Assembly: GCA_024734495.1 (NCBI GenBank)
Contig: JALMQS010000055.1
Coordinates: forward strand, 10,883,340-10,947,339
From: Forficula auricularia
Taxonomy: Eukaryota; Arthropoda; Insecta; Dermaptera; Forficulidae
DNA length: 64,000 nucleotides
Direction: 5' to 3'
In this document: in pieces, positions 42,891-53,699 of the stretch
Numbering within the stretch: position 1 is the stretch's first letter
Layout: each line of letters opens with the position of its first letter
Made by a program: the position numbers and the translations under genes
The notes under the pieces: generated by a model
Databases searched by the model: none
Told to the model about the DNA's origin: nothing
What the model saw: only the letters and a program-made list of their open reading frames with translations

Positions 42891-43331
42891 CTTGTATTTT
42901 ATTCTTTCTAGTCATGGCCTAACTATGGGCAGTCTTACTATCTGTGATATTATCTATTTTGTTGACTATTCTATTTATTATATATTTGTTATAGAAGCCT
43001 CTTTACAGCTTCACTGTCGTATTGTTATTTCTTATATAGTTTATCTCTTGTTGAATTTTTTATACATTTATTTTAGTTTTCTGTTTTTCGATATAGTTTA
43101 TTTCACATATCTATCAGAAGCCCCTTTACAGCTTCATTATTGTATTGTTATTTCTTATATAGTCTATCTCTCGTTGGATTTTTATACATTTATGTATCGT
43201 TAGATATATGGAAGTCCAAAAAAAAAAAAAAAAAAATAGAGAATATAATAGAAATCCTAGGCGCTAATGACCTTAGCAGTCGATGTGCCTTTAAACCCCC
43301 AAATAATAATAATAATAATAATATTAATAAA

Positions 43332-45390
43332 GATCAACAGTCCTACTTCAGGGCCTAGCGTCCCTACCCACGTGAGCTTATATCCTTTCCCTAATCCTAT
43401 GCAACTTCAATCCGTGTTTTCACAAATCCACATTCCTTCGAACTGTTTCGCGAATATATTTTTCCTTGTGCGGGAGTGTAGTGTGATCCTGTATGTCCAG
43501 AGTATTCCAGGTCCAAGCAGGAGAGTTTATCTCTTCTGTAAAGTAAAATATCTTTATAATATTCTATTCATATATAAGTAAGAAACTCTCTAAATTTTTC
43601 AAATAATTTTTTCGATTTTTAAAAAAATATTAACATTTAGAGTAAGTATTTGATTTTCTTATTTTCTTGAAAACCAAATACTTTATCTTAGGGTAACGGG
43701 TAGATGTGTACTTCTTTATTCTTATAAATAAAGATGTACAGACCTACTTCAGGGGCTGGCATCCCTGCCCAAGTGAGCTTATATCCTTTCCCTATTCCTA
43801 TCCAACTTCAATCCCTGTTTTCACAAATCCATATTCCTTCGAAATCGAAATGTTTCGCGAGTATATTTTTAATTGTGCGCGAGTGTAAAGTGTGTTCCTC
43901 TGTGGCCAGAGTATTCCAGGTCCAACCAGGGGACTTTCTCTCTTCTGTAAAGGTAAAATATCTTTATAATACTCTATTCATATATAAGTAACAAATACTC
44001 AAAATTTTTTTTCGATTTTTTAAAAAAAATTCCAAATTATATAAATAATATATTAAATATAATTTTCTTTAGAATATTAGAAAAAAAATACTTTAACTTC
44101 TCTATATTATTTTACCAATAATATTTTTTTTCTTATTTCAGGTAGGTGCTCGTCCTACTAATATTAATATTTAGAGTAAGTATTTGATTTTCTTATTTTA
44201 TGGAAAATCAAATACTTTGCCTTTGGGCAACGGGTAGATGTGTACTTCTTATTGTTATAAATAAAGATGTACAGATCTACTTCAGGGGCTGGCGTCGCTG
44301 CCCACATGAGCTTATATCCTTTTTCTAATCCTATCCAACTTCAATCCGTGTTTTCACAAATCCATATTCCTTCGAATTGTTTCGCGAGTATTTTTTTACT
44401 TGTTTGCGAGTGTAAAGTGTGCTCCTGTGTGGCCAGAGTACTCCACGTCCAAGCAGGAGACTTTTTCTGAAATGGTAAAATATCTTTATTATACTCTATT
44501 CTATCATATATAAGTAAGAAATACTCTAAATTTTTCAAGTAATTTTTTCGTTTTTTTTTTTTTTAAATTTCAAATTAAACAAATAATATATTAAATATAA
44601 TTTTCTTTAAAATATTTGAATAAAAAATACTTTAAATTTTCTATATTATTTTACTAATAATATATTTTTCTTTTTTCAGGTAGGTGCTCGTCATACTAAT
44701 ATTAACATTTAGAGTAAGTATTTGATTTTCTTATTTTCTGGAAAATCAAATACTTTATCTTAGGGTAACGGGTAGATGTGTACTTCTTTATTCTTAAAAA
44801 TAAAGATGTACAGATCTACTTCAGGGGCTGGCGTCCCTGCCCACGTGAGCTTATATCCTTTCCCATATCCTATCCAAATTCAATCCTTGTTTTCACAAAT
44901 CCTTATTCCCCCGAAATCGAAATGTTTCACGAGTATATTTTTAATTGTTCCTGTGGAGTCAGAGTATTCCAGGTCCAGGCATGAGTCTTTGGTTGTTAAG
45001 GTAACATATCTTTATAATACTCTATTCTTATATTTAAATAAATAAGAAATACTCTAAATTTTTCAATTCTTTTTTCGAATTTAAAAAAAAACGATCAAAT
45101 AAAATAAATAAATATAATTTTATTGGAATATTTCTATAAAAAAATATCATAATTTCACTATATAATTTTGCAATAGTTTTTAAGGAATTTGGTGTTGGTA
45201 CTTGGTGAAACATTTTTTAAAATTATTGGATAAAAATACTTGGTAGGTTTCACATTAAGATATAAAAAAAAATAAAACGAATTTATTTTTAGGAGAATCT
45301 TTAATCTCGATATATAATTTTGCTATTATAATTTTTTTTCTTTTTCTAGGTAGGTGCTCGTCCTACTAATACTAACATTAAAATTAAATG
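43332..45390 (+). repeat. Tandem array continued, rest of unit 4 and units 5-7
   Basis: Units start near 43691, 44224 and 44763; unit 4 resumes at 43332. Units 5 and 6 are about 535 bp and have a single intron-like segment; unit 7 is about 630 bp; unit 4 lacks the acceptor entirely (deletion). CAG|GTAGGT acceptors end at 44141 and 44679, and a TAG variant at 45349. Unit 7 contains a diverged copy of the TTTTAAGGA...GGTGAAACATTTT element (45178-45260). The array ends near 45390. Confidence 0.85.
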
Positions 45391-46667
45391 ATTAAGTAGA
45401 AATAAATAAAAGAATTAAAATTATTACTTTTTTCTAAATTAAATATGAGATATTTGTTTGAAACAATATCGCCTTTATATTTTCAGTCTAATAAAATTAT
45501 TTCACATGGATAGATAATATAATTTCAATTTCGGTTAAAAAAATAACCTTCAAAATAATTCACTTTTAAAAATAATCTCTAAACTTCAATATAATTATTT
45601 TTCTGTTTCTGATTTAATGCATGAGTCAATAACGAACTTTCTCTCATCATATTCAGATCTACAAATTTTTTATATTTGTGTCTTAAATACAAATACTTGA
45701 CAAAATTTTTATACAAAATTTCTAATGTTTTAAGACTTTGATTCGAAACAAATTGCAGTATTGGAGACATTGTACTGGTATTTGATTCGGAAAAGGTCTT
45801 TTAACAATTACTTATCTCAAGTGTAGACGTATTTTGGTACAAATACAATGTCTCCTGTTTGTTCCAAAACACGTCTAGGCTTGAAATTTTCATTATTTTC
45901 GACTTTAAAATTTCAAATTGTATTTCCAAGTGATTTATACATTTGTAAATAAAGGAAATATTTAAAAGTATCACTCTATTAGTATATTTTGTAATTTGCG
46001 ATCAAAATTATATTAACGATCTCCGTTTAATTATTATTTATTTATCTATCCATGTGGGGGTGGCGACAGCTGCCTTCTCGTGGTGCCCCTGTTCTCGCTA
46101 AACAGCTGTCTATGTCTCTGTATAAATTATATATCGAGACATAATCATATATAATAATTTCGTTTGCATAATTTTACATACACATTTTCCTATTAATAAT
46201 AATACACAATTATCGAAAACGCATATATGTATTATAACATTAGCTACTATTGCAATTATAATTTCAATTTTGGTATTGATTTTATAAAAATAAAATACAA
46301 TCTCTTGTTTAATTTTTATAACTAAAATTCATGCAAACAATAATATATTTTATATGAAATTTGAAGTATTTATATTCGACTGAAAATATAAGGAAATTTT
46401 CGGACGTCAATTGAATTGGTAGTATAACAAGTAATAAATACAATGGTTAAGTGCTTATTTATTTCTAAATTAAATAGTTGTTGGGGTAGAAATTTGAACA
46501 AATTATTATGATAAAAAATTTAGAAATTTTAAACATGATTATATTCCAAGATTACATGTTGCATTTTTGAAATTAATTTGAGAAGGTTGCGAGGGGGTGG
46601 GGGTAAATGAAACTTATGTTCAAGGGAATTGAGCTTTACTGAAATTCAAGAGTTAAATTAATTATTA
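45391..46667. other. AT-rich interval, no gene seen
   Basis: No coding or repeat relationship found, except a GC-richer patch at 46052-46120 containing GGGGGTGGCGACAGCTG. Frames at 45579-45770 lack any signature. Confidence 0.4.
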
Positions 46668-47725
46668 TTTATCCAATGCAAATCATGGGTAAAGTATTGT
46701 AATCGCTCTCGGGGCAAGCGTGGCTTCAAAGGGTCCTCAGGTAAAGACTACGGAACCCATGGACTCAATTAAAGTCACAAATTGTAGTATTCAATTAGGT
46801 TGAATTTTAGCAACGTGCCAAAAATTACAAGGGGTTTCGTCGAGAGGCCAAAAAGTGCGATTTTTCATTTAGTGCGTGCGGATGGATGTATGGATGGATG
46901 TATGGATGGATGTATGTTATCGTTTTTTTGGCCCACGATTTTTTCCACACCGTTGCACCGATTGAAATGAAATTGAAAACCTAGCATTCTTTTAACAAAA
47001 TGAAGCGCTGATTAGTTTTTGGTACATATCGGCCCACAAACATTAGTACTTTATTTCAGTACTTTTTTAGTTTTTTCTAAATATCTTGAAAATGACTTAA
47101 CCAATTTTGATGAAATTTAATATCCTAATTAAGTAACTTGGGGACCACAAAAAAGGTTAAATAAAGTTTTTAGTAAAATTATATTTTAAAGTACTTATCT
47201 CTAGAGTAAGATAGTACTTTTTTAATTTTTAAATTCTTTAAAATTTATTCATTTGAACGTTTTAATATAGCTCATTTAGCCTTGATTAAATAAGAATGGA
47301 TAGGCTTCTCTCTGTGAAATGCTAAAATTTTTGGAGGAAATTTTTTAAGTAACCATAGCAACTGCGTTGTTTTCTTATCCCTTACCTTTGCTGAAGACAT
47401 AGAGGAATCGACTTAAAATCAAAAATAGCGATTGATTCTCATCTAGTACTTGAGGAATATCCATTCTATATTGGATTTTTGACGTTTCGGTTTTTATTGG
47501 TAACCATTGCTGAAGACATAGAGGAATCGACTTTAAACCAAAAATAGCTATTGATTCTCATCTAATAATTGAGGAATAACCATTCTATATTGGATTTTTG
47601 ACATTTCGGTTTTTATTGGTAACCATTGCTGAAGACATATAGGAATCGAGTTAAAATCAAAAGTAGCTATTGATTCTCATCTGATACTTGAGGAATAACC
47701 ATTCTATATTGAATTTTTGACATTT
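46668..47725 (+). repeat. Dispersed repeat body, copy 3, with about three 119-bp units
   Basis: TTTATCCAATGCAAATCATGGG through AGGCTTCTCTCTGTGAAATGC matches 11755-12484, then GACGTTTCGG or GACATTTCGG-type units follow at about 47480, 47599 and 47718. More diverged units than in copy 1. Confidence 0.8.
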
Positions 47726-48240
47726 CAAACTTGAGTTGTTTACCAAAAAATAATTTAGTCTTTTTGATTTTAAGTCGATTCTTCCACGTTTTCAGTAGAG
47801 TTTGCCATTAATAGTCAAAACATCAAAAATGGAATGCAATAAGGTTATTCCTCTAGTATTAGATAAGAATCGATCGTTATTTTTGATTTTAAGTCGATTC
47901 CTCCATGTCTTCAGCAATGGTTACCAATAATAATCGAAACGTCAAAAACCTAATGTAGAATTGTTATTCTACAAGTATTAGATGAGAATCAATCGCTATT
48001 TTTGATTTTAAGTCGATTCCTCTATGTCTTCACCAATGGTTACCAATAAAAACCGAAATGTCAAAAATCCAATGGAGAATGGTTATTCCTCGACTATTAA
48101 ATGAGAATTATTTTTGAATTAATATCAATATGAACCACAAATTGCAAGTGATATCTGATTAATAATAAAGGAACAAACATATTAATATTTCAAATGAGTT
48201 TGGATAAAGTTTGGCAACGATCCGTTGCAGTTTATTTTTT
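47726..48240 (-). repeat. Inverted 119-bp units plus flank, mirrored at 56100-56740
   Basis: After a spacer (TTGAGTTGTTTACCAAAAAA) the 119-bp units continue in opposite orientation (47785-48110), then a 130-bp flank with AAATTGCAAGTGATATCTG. The whole stretch is the reverse complement of about 56100-56600, including spacer and flank. Thus one composite unit is present twice, about 8 kb apart, in opposite orientation. Confidence 0.75.
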
Positions 48241-48379
48241 AATAATTATTATTTTTATTTATTTATTATATCTGCTTTGACTTTTGGTTGGGTATGGGTG
48301 GTGCTTCTCAGCGGCTGATCTGAATCTTGGCGTCCATGGAATGAAGAATGAGATGTATATGGCTTTTGAAGGAGATATT

Positions 48380-48440
48380 AACCCCCCCCCACTCCCACCC
48401 CCACCCACCGAAAAATCCTAGGTACGGCCCTGTACTGCAG
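48380..48440 (-). mobile_element. DNA-transposon-like terminus with G run
   Basis: Read on the minus strand: CAGGGCCGTACCTAGGATTT followed by a GGGTGGGGGTGG run. Similar in design to ends at 23842-23867 and 53310-53350. The partner end was not found. Confidence 0.4.
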
Positions 48441-48467
48441 CATGAAGAGGTGTCCAATTATCTTTAT

Positions 48468-48690
48468 CTAGGTAATACATAGTAGCCCTGATTTTCTGCA
48501 TCCACAGCGGGAACCACAACCATTTTTGCAAATGCAAAATATTATGTTTAGTAGTTCGGCTGGTGCTGGAGGTAATAACGTTCTTATGGGCTCCAGGATT
48601 TCATTTTCAAGCATCCAGCCCCATTCTTGAGGTTCTAAGTCCTTCCCTTCCGAGGGTAGGGACAAGTATTCCCAGGTATATAAGTATTAA
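48468..48690 (-). pseudogene. Fragment with WGW block and Cys-rich CXC-like motif
   Basis: The minus-strand frame reads LEPQEWGWMLENEILEPI then PPAPAELLNIIFCICKNGC and CGCRKSGLLC. The W-G-W, PP-AP-x-LL and C-x-C...C-x-C-R-K-x-G-L-x-C arrangement recurs, as I recall, in many uncharacterised arthropod proteins and resembles a TSO1-type CXC cluster. It stops after LLCIT, losing the expected final Cys pair, and has no upstream partner, so I treat it as a relic, possibly transposon-borne. Function unknown. Confidence 0.5.
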
Positions 48691-49984
48691 AAAATTTACA
48701 CGTTTTAAAGAGAACATATATAATGTAGTTTCAACTTAAAATATAACTAAAATATATAATCCAGAATTAATAATATACTATAGTTAAATAGTTAAATATA
48801 AATAATTAAGTTACTTATTTTAATTAAATATAAATAATTAATAATTAGTACATAAATAATGGGCATTATTTAATAATTATAATTTTTTAGTAAATAATTG
48901 ACTTTATAAAACGTACTGATAACCGTAACTCACGCTTGACCTTGCATTAGGCCATATATGACTGTTCGCTGCGCACTCTTCGCGCTCTACCCCAAAAATG
49001 GTTGATCGTATAAAAAAAAGTTCAAACAAACGTTGTACAGAATTTTATACTCTACAACTTTTATAATAAGTGCAAATCTCATTTAAGCAATAGGAAGACA
49101 GATATTTGCAAAAAACTGATTTTTATGACCTTTGACCTTCAATATCTTAAGACGCGGACACGATAGCATTTGTGACTTTTGAGACAACATTTAGGACGAA
49201 AATACAAAGGTTTATACCAATTTACAGCTTATTATCTTTCATTCCGAACTTGGATTGTTTTCTGCCATTATGAAGTGTATAAGAAGATTTCAAGGATGTG
49301 TCAATATTCTAAAGGATAATCGATATTGAAATTTCAAAGAGAATTCAGATATCATAGTTTTCAAATAGAAAATAAAGTTTTTTGAGTTAAATCGTTGAGA
49401 CCAATCGATCAGATAAGAAACAAAGAGAATGAGGTCTTTTTTTTAATTTTTAAAAAATAATAAACGACTAGCCGATTAACCCCACTTTCCCCCACCACAC
49501 TACTAATACTTTCGTTGCTAATTAAATAGTAAAAATTTATATTAAAAATAATTTTAAAATACCTATATTACTCAGCCTTCTTTTTCGCCTATTGCCCTAA
49601 TTATTTTTAACCGACTTTGAAAAATAGGCGTCTGTTTTTTAATAAATAATTAATTTTTAATAATTTTTTTTCTCTGGCTGAGTTTCTTTGTCTGGATTCA
49701 GTTCCTCACGAAAAAAAAATATGAATGGAAATTCCTAAAAAGTTCGATCTTGTTCCAAAAATATTTGTATTTCTAATGCTCCGAAATGATTCGATTACGG
49801 GCTTTCTATTTTCAGAAATTTCAGTTCAAAGAAGCAAGAAATATCTTTTCTTAAATGATTTTGTAAATATTTTCAGTCGTTATTATGAAATAGCTATCAA
49901 TAAAGATCAGATGTATCTATCATGGTAACACTAGGCTTTTTGAATAATATTACCACAGCCAAATCAGCTATCTTTTCTTGAAAA
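48691..49984. other. AT-rich interval, no gene seen
   Basis: 48700-48900 is extremely AT-rich. 49000-49400 is somewhat more complex (ATGACCTTTGACCTTCAATA near 49127) and may be a diverged repeat. No protein signature in the 49725-49928 frame. Confidence 0.4.
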
Positions 49985-50100
49985 GTTTTCATTTTGCCGA
50001 GAGTAGCAGAGTTGTTGAATCATAAAAAGAAACAAAAGAGGTTGTCCTCTGCATGATGCAAATAAACATACACACATATATTTTTTATCAAATATACATG
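49985..50100 (-). mobile_element. Penelope-type family A, 3' fragment
   Basis: Matches the reverse complement of 5650-5767 (TTTTGCCGAGAGTAGCAGAG, GGTTGTCCTCTGC) but stops at the ATATAT spacer, so the hammerhead part is absent. Confidence 0.7.
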
Positions 50101-50174
50101 TACCTATATATATATTATTTATTTACCACTAAAATATTCTCGATTGTTAAAATATCTATTCACTGAATAGTAAA

Positions 50175-50487
50175 TCCCCTATTCTCACAAACAATCAATG
50201 TACTATCACAAATAAAAAACAAAACACACATACAGATTTAATCATTTATATTTTTTATTGTAGTTAATACATGTTTCAGGTCTAATCGAACCCATCCTCA
50301 GTTAATTAAAATTGAATTTAGAATATAGAGAAATGTCTAAATTCAATTTTAATTAAATGAAGATGGGTTCGATTAGACCTGAAACATATATTAACTACAA
50401 TAAAAATTATAAATGATTCAATCTGTATGTGTGTTTTGTTTTTTATTTGTCATAGTGCATTGATTGTTTGTGAGAATAGGGATTTAG
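50175..50487. mobile_element. Inverted pair of Penelope-type repeats, family C
   Basis: 50175-50318 and 50331-50487 are reverse complements with about 12 bases between. Both arms share the outer AAACAATCAATG / CATTGATTGTTTG and the inner AATTCAATTTTAATTAA blocks. The left arm carries an intact hammerhead-like core on the minus strand, the right arm a decayed one on the plus strand (50357-50395: ATGAAGA instead of CTGANGA, ACATAT instead of ACATGT). Confidence 0.75.
50269..50301 (-). ncRNA. Hammerhead ribozyme-like motif C
   Basis: Minus strand: CTGAGGA (50301-50295), extra T, GGGT...ACCT helix II (one G-T pair), GAAAC, then ACATGT (50274-50269), self-complementary. Position 7 of the core is G rather than T; position 7 is the one variable base in the hammerhead consensus CTGANGA. 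Confidence 0.55.
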
Positions 50488-51339
50488 TGAATATTATTTA
50501 TTTGTTTAACTAGTTAACAATACAATTAGACGATTTTGGCTCTGTTTAGTACTTTTAATTCTTATGGGTGGGTGAAACTCATGTATCTACTTACTTTTTT
50601 ATTTGCTCGAGGGAAGTGTGACTCAGTGTTGAACTTTCTCAGTGTCTGACTCTTATTTATTGAATTTAATTTAATAGTGAAGTTACGTTAATTTTATATT
50701 GAGAAAAAATAGAATAAATCTTATATTTAATAAAAAAGAAAAGTACATTTAAATTAAGTTTAGACTGAAAAACAAGATGATAAAAAAGGAAATCGAGACC
50801 TTAAAAATGATAACAGATATATAAATGAAAAGAAATGACAAAATTTATTTAAGCCCAAGTTTTAAGTTATACAAAAATTAGCAAATGATTATGAAAGAAA
50901 ATTTAGAAATAAAAATTTAAAGAAAATTAAATGCATGACGCAAGAAAGTGAATATATATTAAATGAAGATTTTACGTTTTTTTTATTTGGGCTTGAGGGT
51001 TCCGATCTGAAGAAAAGGAAAGGTTTCGTCTCTCGCCCTGGCAAGTATTCGATTTCTAATGGAGTTGAGCCAGCTCTTCTTTGCTATTTCCAAGGCTGGT
51101 ATTTCTCGGTGTCTAGGTAAATCAAACGGCTGATTTCCAGCCGTACAGATGGAATTGTTGCCTTCTCCAATTTTATTCAGATGCGAGTATGAAGCTCGCC
51201 AAGCCTCAAGATTTCAAGATGATAGTAGGAGACAGCAGTCCATTGATAAATGTATATTTGGGTGAGATGAGAAATCGTCTTCCAAAAATGTATTTCTCCA
51301 ATCAATGTATATATATATAAAGACTATCTCTTGTCTTTG
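50488..51339. other. AT-rich interval, no gene seen
   Basis: 50935-51120 has a 61-residue frame and slightly higher GC (GAGTTGAGCCAGCTCTTC) without a recognisable family. Nothing else stands out. Confidence 0.35.
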
Positions 51340-51419
51340 ATATTTATAAAAAAATGTAGATGTATAGATATATAGAGAACGATATAGATGTACCATGAAA
51401 CGAAATATGGATAAAGAAG

Positions 51420-52065
51420 TACAAGGCTAAAAAATAAAAATGGTAAAAGATAGAATAAAGAGAGAGTAATAAAGAGGTAAAGACAAATAGGTAAAGAGAA
51501 AGATGTATGGATAAATAGGTATAGAGAAAGATGTTTGGATATAGAGGTAAGAGAAAGATGTATGGATAAATAGGTAAAGAGAAAGATTTATGGATAAAGA
51601 TGTAAAGAGAAAGACGTATGGATAAATAGGTGAAGAGAAAGATGTATGGATAAATAGGTAAAGTGAAAAATGTTTGGATAAAGAGGTAAGAGAAAGTTGT
51701 ATGGATAAATAGGTAAAGAGAAAGATGTATGGATAAATAGGTAAAGAGAAAGATGTTTGGATAAAGAGGTAAGAGAAAGATATATGGATAAAGAGGTAAG
51801 AGAAAGATGTATGGATAAAGAGGTAAAGAGAAAGATGTTTGGATAAAGAGGTAAGAGAAAGATGTATGGATAAAGAGGTAAGAGAAAGATGAATGGATCA
51901 AGAGGTAGGAGAAAGATGTATGGATAAATAGTTAAAAGAGAAAGATGTATGGATAAAGAGGTAAGAGAAAGATTTATGGATAAAGAGGTAAGAGAAAGAT
52001 TTATGGTTAAAGATGTAAAGAGAAATATGTATGGATAAAGAGGTAAGAGAAATTTGTGAAGCAAG
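51420..52065 (+). repeat. 27-29-bp minisatellite, about 22 units
   Basis: Unit GGTAAGAGAAAGATGTATGGATAAAGA with one- or two-base length variants. On the minus strand two long overlapping frames (51344-51901 and 51588-52064) read Leu/Tyr/Phe/Ser-rich repeats; they arise because no stop is encoded in the unit, not because of selection for a protein. Confidence 0.95.
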
Positions 52066-53110
52066 CAAATACTTTTAGTTAATCTTTCACTATTAATTTT
52101 TTAATGCAATTTATAGATTATAAATGAAAGTCATGGGACGAGCACATGTAAATTAATTCACTTTTTAACCTCGTAAAATCAAAGTATTTTCCACAAGATA
52201 GCTGAAGTGATTAAAATAGGAAATCTGAAATATTTTTTTCATTTTCTTTAAATTTGCTAACGTTAAAAAACTCTGTAAATTTAAAATTTTTAAGGTGTTT
52301 TTAAAATTTTACAAATTTTCAAATATAACACGGATGAAAATACTCTTGACATTTTTAAATTTGCGGGATGCGCTGCATCCAGAGCATCCATGGACCGCAC
52401 GCCACTGATATGTATGTATATGTTGTTTTAACTATATGCATTTTATATATTATATAAAGAAAAAAGTTTAATTATTATATTTTTTCAAATCAATGTGTTG
52501 GGGTTAGGGGTGTTCAATGGATTATGGAGAGCAAAATAGCCCCCTGTAGGCTATATCTATTCTATGCTTGCAAGACCAAATGGTTGTATAACTTCAAGGG
52601 GATTTCAATAAGTGTCTCTTGAGAATCAAGATGAGAACACTACTCTATCGCTCTAGATATTCAACATATAAAAAAATCTCAGAAAGTATCCTTTTGATAA
52701 TTTAATATCCTAAAATAATGGGCATTATACATAATTACCTCAGATCATTATTTTAGTATCTAGAAAGGATTTTAATATCAATATTTAAGAATTTTTTATG
52801 AAATTATAATCGGTTTAATATAAAGGGGACTGTCCACTTTGAAAGTGAAAATTTTTATCGAAATCCGAGTCATCAGCCAAATACATTATTTTGTTATTCA
52901 AAAAATTATTTGAACAATTCAGTGGTCTATAATTTTTATACGTGTATTGAAAAATATTAAATTCTTATAACTCGAAAACCATTGATTTTAGAGATTTCAT
53001 CCATTTATGATTTTTTGATAGAAATTTAATGTAGTTTAATAAAGGTCATTATACAATAATAATTTGTTAAATTGAAAGTTTTTTGCCGAGAGTAGCAGAA
53101 TTTTTATATG
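52066..53110. other. AT-rich interval, no gene seen
   Basis: Contains short repeat words (ATAACTCGAAAACCATTGA near 52970, echoed at 53955) and a family A-like TTTTTTGCCGAGAGTAGCAG at 53080-53100. Confidence 0.4.
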
Positions 53111-53236
53111 TTGAAGGAGACAATAAAAGAGTGCGTCTTCTGCTGGAATTATAAATTTTATTTATTTAGTTAACTCGTTATAAATAAATAAAATTTATAA
53201 TTCCAGCAGAAGACACACTCTTTATTGTCTCCTTCA
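53111..53236. repeat. Hairpin, 57-bp arms, 12-bp loop
   Basis: 53111-53168 and 53181-53236 are nearly perfect reverse complements around GTTAACTCGTTA. It is preceded by the Penelope-type family A motif GCCGAGAGTAGCAG, so it may be another snap-back retroelement end. Confidence 0.85.
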
Positions 53237-53304
53237 ATAATAATTTGTTGTTTATTTTACTAAATAATTTATATCTCTGGAAGACTTGACCGATTGAGTA
53301 GAAG

Positions 53305-53560
53305 TGGAGTGCAGTGGCGGTTCCAGACTTTCATTTGGGGGGGGGGGGTCATGTACCTGGGGATTTCCGGCCCCCTTCTCGAAAAGTTTTAAAAATATGG
53401 ACTTCAAAATAATTTTTAGAGGCATTTTTTTTCCTCTGAAAAATTAAAAACAAACAAAAAAAGAGCGCATGAAGAAGGGTAATAGGGACAGGGATACCTA
53501 TTAGCATGGACGTAGTTAGGGGGCAAGGGAGGAAGTGACCCCCTACAAAACTCATTACCC
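53305..53560. mobile_element. Putative short DNA element with G-run ends
   Basis: GCAGTGGCGGTTCCAGACTT followed by a 12-G run (about 53338-53349) at the left and TAGTTAGGGGGCAAGGG...CCCC at the right (53512-53545). The left terminus resembles those at 23842-23867 and 48380-48440. No TSD established. Confidence 0.4.
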
Positions 53561-53635
53561 CGATAGAAAAATCAAAACTCCATTTTTACGTGGGATCACT
53601 TATATTCCGCATCAAATCTACTAAAAGTTAATACC

Positions 53636-53690
53636 TTTTAAGGAGTTAGGTGTTGGTTCTAGGTGAAACATTTTAATATCAAGTTTTATT
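53636..53690 (+). mobile_element. Short insertion of the TTTTAAGGAGTTaGG element
   Basis: CTTTTAAGGAGTTAGGTGTT, CTAGGTGAAACATTTTAA and AGTTTTATTATT match the inserts at 18991 and 36936. CTAAAAGTTA occurs at about 53623-53632 and again at about 53697-53706, a likely 10-bp TSD. Confidence 0.65.
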
Positions 53691-53699
53691 ATTCTTCTA

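Larger units (their letters stand above)
37602..43320 (+). mobile_element. I-type LINE, full length, 5719 bp
   Basis: Bounded by an exact 11-bp TSD. Order: 240-bp 5' UTR, ORF1 (37842-39212), ORF2 (39205-42890) and a 430-bp 3' UTR ending in an (AAT)n tail. ORF1 with three CCHC knuckles, ORF2 with apurinic-type endonuclease, reverse transcriptase, RNase H and a terminal CCHC, and a TAA-repeat tail are characteristic of the I group of non-LTR retrotransposons. Only one frameshift separates it from an intact copy, so it inserted recently. The 3' UTR has a 123-bp-period duplication (42994-43082, 43117-43203) and a run of about 17 A. Confidence 0.93.

Noticed and set aside
51344..52064. Two long Leu/Tyr/Ser-rich minus-strand frames
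   Set aside because: Translation of the 27-29-bp minisatellite, not a protein.
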